From contig NZ_CP092827.1 in NCBI RefSeq assembly GCF_022533585.1, positions 1,776,001 to 1,840,000 of the forward strand: 64,000 nt of DNA, in the 5' to 3' direction. The notes below the pieces were generated by a model, which was not told the origin of the DNA, ran no database searches, and saw only the letters and a list, made by a program, of their open reading frames with translations. Position 1 is the stretch's first letter. The number at the start of each line of letters is the position of its first letter. The position numbers were made by a program, and so were the translations under genes. The DNA comes from Pseudomonas sp. LS.1a. GTDB taxonomy: Bacteria; Pseudomonadota; Gammaproteobacteria; Pseudomonadales; Pseudomonadaceae. This document shows, in pieces, positions 60,715 through 64,000 of this stretch.

Positions 60715-61358
60715 GTACCCAGATCATGAAGATCTTTTTCGAAGGCGACAGAGGAAAAGCGCTTTGCGAGCATTGCCAGGCAGTGGTGCCCACGCACTAT
60801 GCTCGCCGGGATGTGCCGTTTAGCGATGGCCAAGGGGTGGCCAAGGACATTCTGGTGGGTGTGTGCGCCCGTTGTGATGGTGTGGTCGCCATTCCATCGC
60901 AATCCACACCGGCCATCCGCGAGGCGCGCAAGCAGCAGCTCAAGTCGATCGAGGCGCGTTTGCCGGCGGTCTATCTGGATGTGCTCGATGCGGCCATGCA
61001 TGCGGTCAGTAATGAGGCGGGGGCAAATTTGCGCAAGTTGTTTCTTGCCCACTATTTCCAACAGTTGGTGCAGGCGCAGCAGTGTGGGCAGTTGCATACG
61101 GTGCATCAAACGTTCCTGCAGGCGCTGGATGAACAGCGAGAGCAGCGCGGGCTTGCGCGTTCCAATGCTACTCGGCGCTTGTCGATGAAGGTCAATCCGT
61201 ACATGGCGGAGGACATGCTTGCGCTTCAGCAGCATGCAGCGATGAACCAGACCGAATTGCTGAAGGCTGTGATCGCGCGTATTCAGGCGGATGTGCTGGA
61301 GAATCAGGATCAGGAGGTGATTCGAGCTTTGAAGCGGCTGGCGCGGTTGGCGTTGTAG
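60711..61358 (+). CDS. Putative antitoxin: MqsA-like zinc domain plus RHH-like C-terminus
   Basis: A 215-residue protein from a GTG that overlaps the toxin stop (GTGA); an ATG five codons later is the alternative. Residues 19-62 hold a zinc site, C19xxC22 and C52xxC55, with DVPFSDGQGVAKDILVGVCA as in YgiT/MqsA N-domains. A helical middle (70-145) follows. Residues 155-195 (RRLSMKVNPYMAEDMLALQQ onward) suggest strand-helix-helix, a ribbon-helix-helix DNA-binding unit where MqsA has an HTH. Likely neutralises and autoregulates (inference). Confidence 0.55.
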   Translation: MSTQIMKIFFEGDRGKALCEHCQAVVPTHYARRDVPFSDGQGVAKDILVGVCARCDGVVAIPSQSTPAIREARKQQLKSIEARLPAVYLDVLDAAMHAVSNEAGANLRKLFLAHYFQQLVQAQQCGQLHTVHQTFLQALDEQREQRGLARSNATRRLSMKVNPYMAEDMLALQQHAAMNQTELLKAVIARIQADVLENQDQEVIRALKRLARLAL

Positions 61359-61371
61359 TGAGCATTTGAAA

Positions 61372-61403
61372 GAAGCACAGCGTACCGCCAAGCGCTGTGC
61401 TTC
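61372..61403 (+). terminator. Hairpin after the antitoxin gene
   Basis: An 11-bp perfect stem gaagcacagcg (61372-61382) / cgctgtgcttc (61393-61403), 13 bp after the stop. The T run is absent directly after the stem but a cttttt tract follows at about 61421. Confidence 0.55.
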
Positions 61404-61455
61404 ACACACGGATCTTGAGTCTTTTTAGAGAAACTCATATCGGTTCCTACAAGAA

Positions 61456-61521
61456 CTAATCAGATTTTTCCCCTTCCTCGTAGTCCATTTCTGAATCATC
61501 CTTTTCAAGCCGTTTCACCAT
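61456..61521 (-). pseudogene. Acidic C-terminal remnant
   Basis: On the - strand, 21 codons (MVKRLEKDDSEMDYEEGEKS ending in D-stop) look like an acidic protein tail; in frame upstream only six more codons are open before a stop. There is no ribosome site. The rest of 61404-61771 shows no supported gene. Confidence 0.25.
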
Positions 61522-61771
61522 TGCGATGGAAACCTGAGCCCCCTAGTCTCGCCTTGTCGTTGCAAATTCAACGACCGGGTCTGCAAGCCCGATGCTTGGT
61601 TTGGTCTCAGTTTGCTGTTGGCTTCGTTCAACGGTGGCTGCGTGCGGGTGGTCTTCGGGCCAGCCGGGAATCGACCTCCAAGCCCGGTCTTGCAGGCCCG
61701 CATGTAGCCGCCACCCTATCATCTGCAAGTGATCTGGCGACGGTCCGACTTGTTATTGTCTGGAGGCTGTC

Positions 61772-61927
61772 ATGCTGAAACTCGTTTCCGATCCACCTTT
61801 CTCCACCGACCCATCGATCATGACCCTGGCGGTCGTGCATGAAATGGAGGCTGTGCGCACGCTGCTGGAATCGGCGATTGCGCAGGTGCAGCTCAGGGGC
61901 AGGCAGCCGGTGCATACATTGCATTGA
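61772..61927 (+). CDS. 51-residue small protein (possible DUF6124-like)
   Basis: An ATG at 61772 with a strong TGGAGG ahead opens a 51-codon frame: MLKLVSDPPFSTDPSIMTLA then EMEAVRTLLESAIAQVQLRG. The Pro-rich opening and helical tail vaguely recall short Pseudomonas DUF6124 proteins, and a DUF3077 gene follows, a common pairing in this genus. Family assignment is tentative. Confidence 0.5.
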   Translation: MLKLVSDPPFSTDPSIMTLAVVHEMEAVRTLLESAIAQVQLRGRQPVHTLH

Positions 61928-62030
61928 TGGGCTGATTTTCAAATTTGGCGAGCCTGGGTGGTGCGGTTTTCCTACCAGCGACTGCAACCGGGAAATCGCA
62001 TTGGCCGGCAGATTCACAAGAGGGTTTCAG

Positions 62031-62318
62031 ATGGACAAGGAAATGGATGACGACACCGGCACACTGGGCCTGACCGTAGGTTCGGCCACGTTCCTGGATG
62101 GTGTGCTGGATGGCAAGAAACTGTTCCGCGTAGAACCGGGAAACTGCTGCGACCATGCCATCGAACAAGCGTCGGTATTGATGGACTGCTCTCGGCGAGC
62201 GTCGTTCATCGGGGTGATGGACAACGAACCGGTGCTGGTCTGGGCTTCGCACTTTCTCTGCGACATGGCCAAGGCGCTGATGGATGACGCCCACATGGGT
62301 ATGCGCAAGAACCGATAG
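62031..62318 (+). CDS. DUF3077 family protein
   Basis: A 95-residue protein: LTVGSATFLDGVLDGKKLFRVEPGNCCDHAIEQAS and VWASHFLCDMAKALMDDAHMGM fit DUF3077, a small Pseudomonas family of unknown function. The ATG at 62031 follows AGAGGG. It is probably in an operon with the 51-residue ORF 103 bp upstream. Confidence 0.8.
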   Translation: MDKEMDDDTGTLGLTVGSATFLDGVLDGKKLFRVEPGNCCDHAIEQASVLMDCSRRASFIGVMDNEPVLVWASHFLCDMAKALMDDAHMGMRKNR

Positions 62319-62434
62319 CCATGGGCGGCGATGTTGGCCCCTGGTGTTGGCAGGGTGGGCTTGGCACCCTGCCAGTATTGTCTGATTGGCATGCAGGGGT
62401 TAGGTTGCAAGGCTCATTTCAAGGAAGATGACCG

Positions 62435-63010
62435 ATGAAACGGACCCTACCTCTGGCATTCGCCTGCGCGCTTTTCCCCCTGCAAGCCTGGTCGGCGCTG
62501 GAAGTCGGCCAGTTCACCCTGGGCATGCCCAAGCCCCAGGCCATTGCCATTCTGCAGCAGCAGTTCGATGAGGTTGAGCATTTCACCGGCTATCACTACC
62601 AGGTGCCTACCGAGTTCTTTCAGGGGAATGACCCGAAGGGCAATTACAACCTGGGCGGTATTGCCATCACGCAAGTGAAGGCATCGTTCAACGAGGCCGA
62701 CCAGCTTCGCCAGGTGGAGGTGCGGCTGGCCAGCACCGACGAGGCGCGGGTCCAGCAACTGTTGCCGATGACCAGGCAGGCCAAGCCTGTGCCGAATAGC
62801 GGCGGCCGGCTCGAGGCGTTTTCCGCGGACGGCGAACTGGTGTATTGGGTGTCCAAGGACCGGGACTGGACGGTGGTGACCATCGCCGACAAGGCCAGCT
62901 CGGAGAAGAACATCAAGGCGCGAGCCGAGAGTGACAAGCGCTCTGCTCAACTGAACCGCAAGTTCGACAAGCTGATCGAGACGGCCAAGGCGGTGGAAGG
63001 CAAGCACTGA
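62435..63010 (+). CDS. Conserved periplasmic hypothetical protein
   Basis: A 191-residue exported protein. The signal peptide (MKRTLPLAFACALFPLQAWS) is followed by ALEVGQFTLGMPKPQAIAIL, then a mixed beta domain (GRLEAFSADGELVYWVSKD) and a charged helical C-terminus (KASSEKNIKARAESDKRSAQ). The VGQFTLGMP..AI.IL pattern is that of small periplasmic proteins that begin with a TLG helix motif; function unknown. Confidence 0.7.
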   Translation: MKRTLPLAFACALFPLQAWSALEVGQFTLGMPKPQAIAILQQQFDEVEHFTGYHYQVPTEFFQGNDPKGNYNLGGIAITQVKASFNEADQLRQVEVRLASTDEARVQQLLPMTRQAKPVPNSGGRLEAFSADGELVYWVSKDRDWTVVTIADKASSEKNIKARAESDKRSAQLNRKFDKLIETAKAVEGKH

Positions 63011-63060
63011 TCGACAAAGCCGGGCAGCCTTGAAGCCTTGCGCATACCATGCATTCATGG

Positions 63061-63209
63061 GACTGCACATAACTCATTGATTTGGCAGGGACCCTGTGGG
63101 AGCGGCTTTAGCCGCGAACACCGGCGCAGCCGGTGCCACGCACCGCGTTGGATTCTTCGCGGCTAAAGCCGCTCCCACAGGTTACGCGGACCGCTTGCGA
63201 ATTCAGTTC
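63061..63209. repeat. Full extended-flank REPIN (copy C)
   Basis: Left flank gactgcacataactcattga, REP ctgtgggagcggctttagcc, inner hairpin caccggcgcagccggtg, inverted REP (ggctaaagccgctcccacag), right flank gcggaccgcttgcgaattca. The same flanks recur in copies A and B, so the mobile or duplicated unit is larger than the REP pair. Confidence 0.85.
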
Positions 63210-63474
63210 TCTAAGCGACAGCGCAGCAGAATAAGGCCAGAAACAGCCCGCGTCGGTTTCAGGATGCGCCTGGTCGTTCGCACGCAACCCCTCGACGCCA
63301 CAAGTGCCATGCTTGCAGGATGCCTTCGGACCAGCGCGCGCAGACGTGCGGTCGTAGGCAAGGAGGCCGCTGGCACCACGCAACCGTGACGTGGCCGGCG
63401 CGCCGCAGCAGAACACGCCGGATACCTGCCCTCACAACAATTCAGGCAGGGTCCGTGATGCCGAGGTCCGCTGT
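63210..63474. other. Leader region of the formate dehydrogenase operon
   Basis: No credible gene. It should contain the fds promoter, but no clear -35/-10 or known riboswitch (including the molybdenum-cofactor type) could be recognised by eye. Confidence 0.4.
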
Positions 63475-63957
63475 ATGCCTGATGAATTGCTCCACCTGCC
63501 TGTGATCCACCGCATTCTGGCCCGTGACAAGGATACCCCTGGCGCCCTGTTGCCGATCCTGCATGCCATCCAGCACGACATCGGCTACATCCCCGATGCC
63601 GCTGTCGCCGAAATTGCCCATGCCTTGAACCTCAGCTTGGCCGAGGTGCGCGGGGTGATCAGCTTCTACCACGATTTCCGCACCACGCCACCGGCGCGCC
63701 ACACCTTGCGCCTGTGCCGCGCCGAGTCGTGCCAGAGCCGGGGCGCCGAGGCACTGGCCGCACAACTGCGCGAACAGCTGGCGCTGGACGACCATGGCAC
63801 CAGCGCCGACGGCGCCATCAGTCTGCGTCCGGTGTACTGCCTGGGCGCCTGTGCCTGCTCGCCAGCGCTGGAACTGGACGGCCAGGTGCATGCGCGCCTT
63901 ACCCCTGAGCGCCTGCGCGCACTGGTCAACGCTTGCCGGGAGGACGCAGCATGCTGA
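63475..63957 (+). CDS. fdsG: NAD-dependent formate dehydrogenase gamma subunit
   Basis: A 160-residue NuoE/FdsG-type protein. The [2Fe-2S] ligands are visible as Cys81, Cys86 (LCRAESC), Cys122 and Cys126 (YCLGAC). It forms the soluble molybdenum formate dehydrogenase diaphorase unit with FdsB, passing formate electrons to NAD. The ATG at 63475 follows GAGG. It overlaps the next gene by 7 bp. Confidence 0.88.
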   Translation: MPDELLHLPVIHRILARDKDTPGALLPILHAIQHDIGYIPDAAVAEIAHALNLSLAEVRGVISFYHDFRTTPPARHTLRLCRAESCQSRGAEALAAQLREQLALDDHGTSADGAISLRPVYCLGACACSPALELDGQVHARLTPERLRALVNACREDAAC

Positions 63958-64000
63958 AGCTGTATATCCCCTGCGATTCGGTAGCCCGTGCCGTGGGTGC
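63951..64000 (+). CDS. fdsB: NAD-dependent formate dehydrogenase beta subunit, 5' end only
   Basis: Only the first 16 codons are in the window (MLKLYIPCDSVARAVG). The start and position directly after fdsG match FdsB, the NuoF-like FMN/NAD-binding subunit. The gene is cut by the window edge. Confidence 0.75.
   Translation, partial: MLKLYIPCDSVARAVG

Noticed and set aside
63210..63474. Molybdenum-cofactor riboswitch upstream of fdsG
   Set aside because: Looked for because the enzyme needs Moco; no recognisable conserved core or stem arrangement.

Overview
The window is a high-GC gammaproteobacterial chromosome segment. Gene content, gene order and the many REP palindromes point to a Pseudomonas of the P. 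putida group. The run fadBA, topA, sulA-lexA, psrA, nagZ, mfd, gap, sthA, lolCDE is a standard Pseudomonas core arrangement. No rRNA, tRNA or CRISPR array was seen.

Bases 1-40 kb are mostly core. They hold beta-oxidation (fadBA), topoisomerase I, the SOS genes sulA-lexA facing the fatty-acid sensor psrA, an L,D-transpeptidase with nagZ, a SWIM/SNF2 helicase, a CsiV-like gene with mfd, an unusual long GAPDH, apbE, the transhydrogenase sthA, lolCDE, a metal-type two-component pair, queF, mlaA, two PilZ proteins, rssB-rssC, a PhoD phosphatase, tal and dusA. Almost every convergent or tail-to-tail junction carries a paired, inverted REP element (REPIN).

Bases 40-54 kb are accessory. AraC, GFA and fatty-acid-hydroxylase genes are followed by the 3' remnant of an allantoinase (puuE-like) gene. 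Next comes a carbon-catabolic cluster: a Tat-exported amidohydrolase, two ACS-type MFS importers, a D-2-hydroxyacid dehydrogenase, an RraA-like aldolase, an SMP-30 lactonase, an OprD porin and an IclR regulator. Four near-identical 15-bp palindromic sites (consensus TGAAAYGCYGTTKCA) lie in front of its divergent units, which suggests one regulon for an unidentified sugar-acid or lactone-type substrate.

Bases 54-60 kb carry a second catabolic island: RidA, a DadA-like oxidase and a MocR regulator, divergent from an amino-acid permease, then a cupin and a GNAT protein. A 58-codon ORF is stop-start coupled to the permease.

Bases 60-64 kb hold remnants, two copies of a REPIN with extended conserved flanks, and a two-gene module. 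That module looks like a MqsR-type toxin followed by an antitoxin with a MqsA-like zinc domain but a ribbon-helix-helix-like C-terminus. It is the most novel candidate in the window. The window ends in fdsG and the start of fdsB of an NAD-linked formate dehydrogenase.
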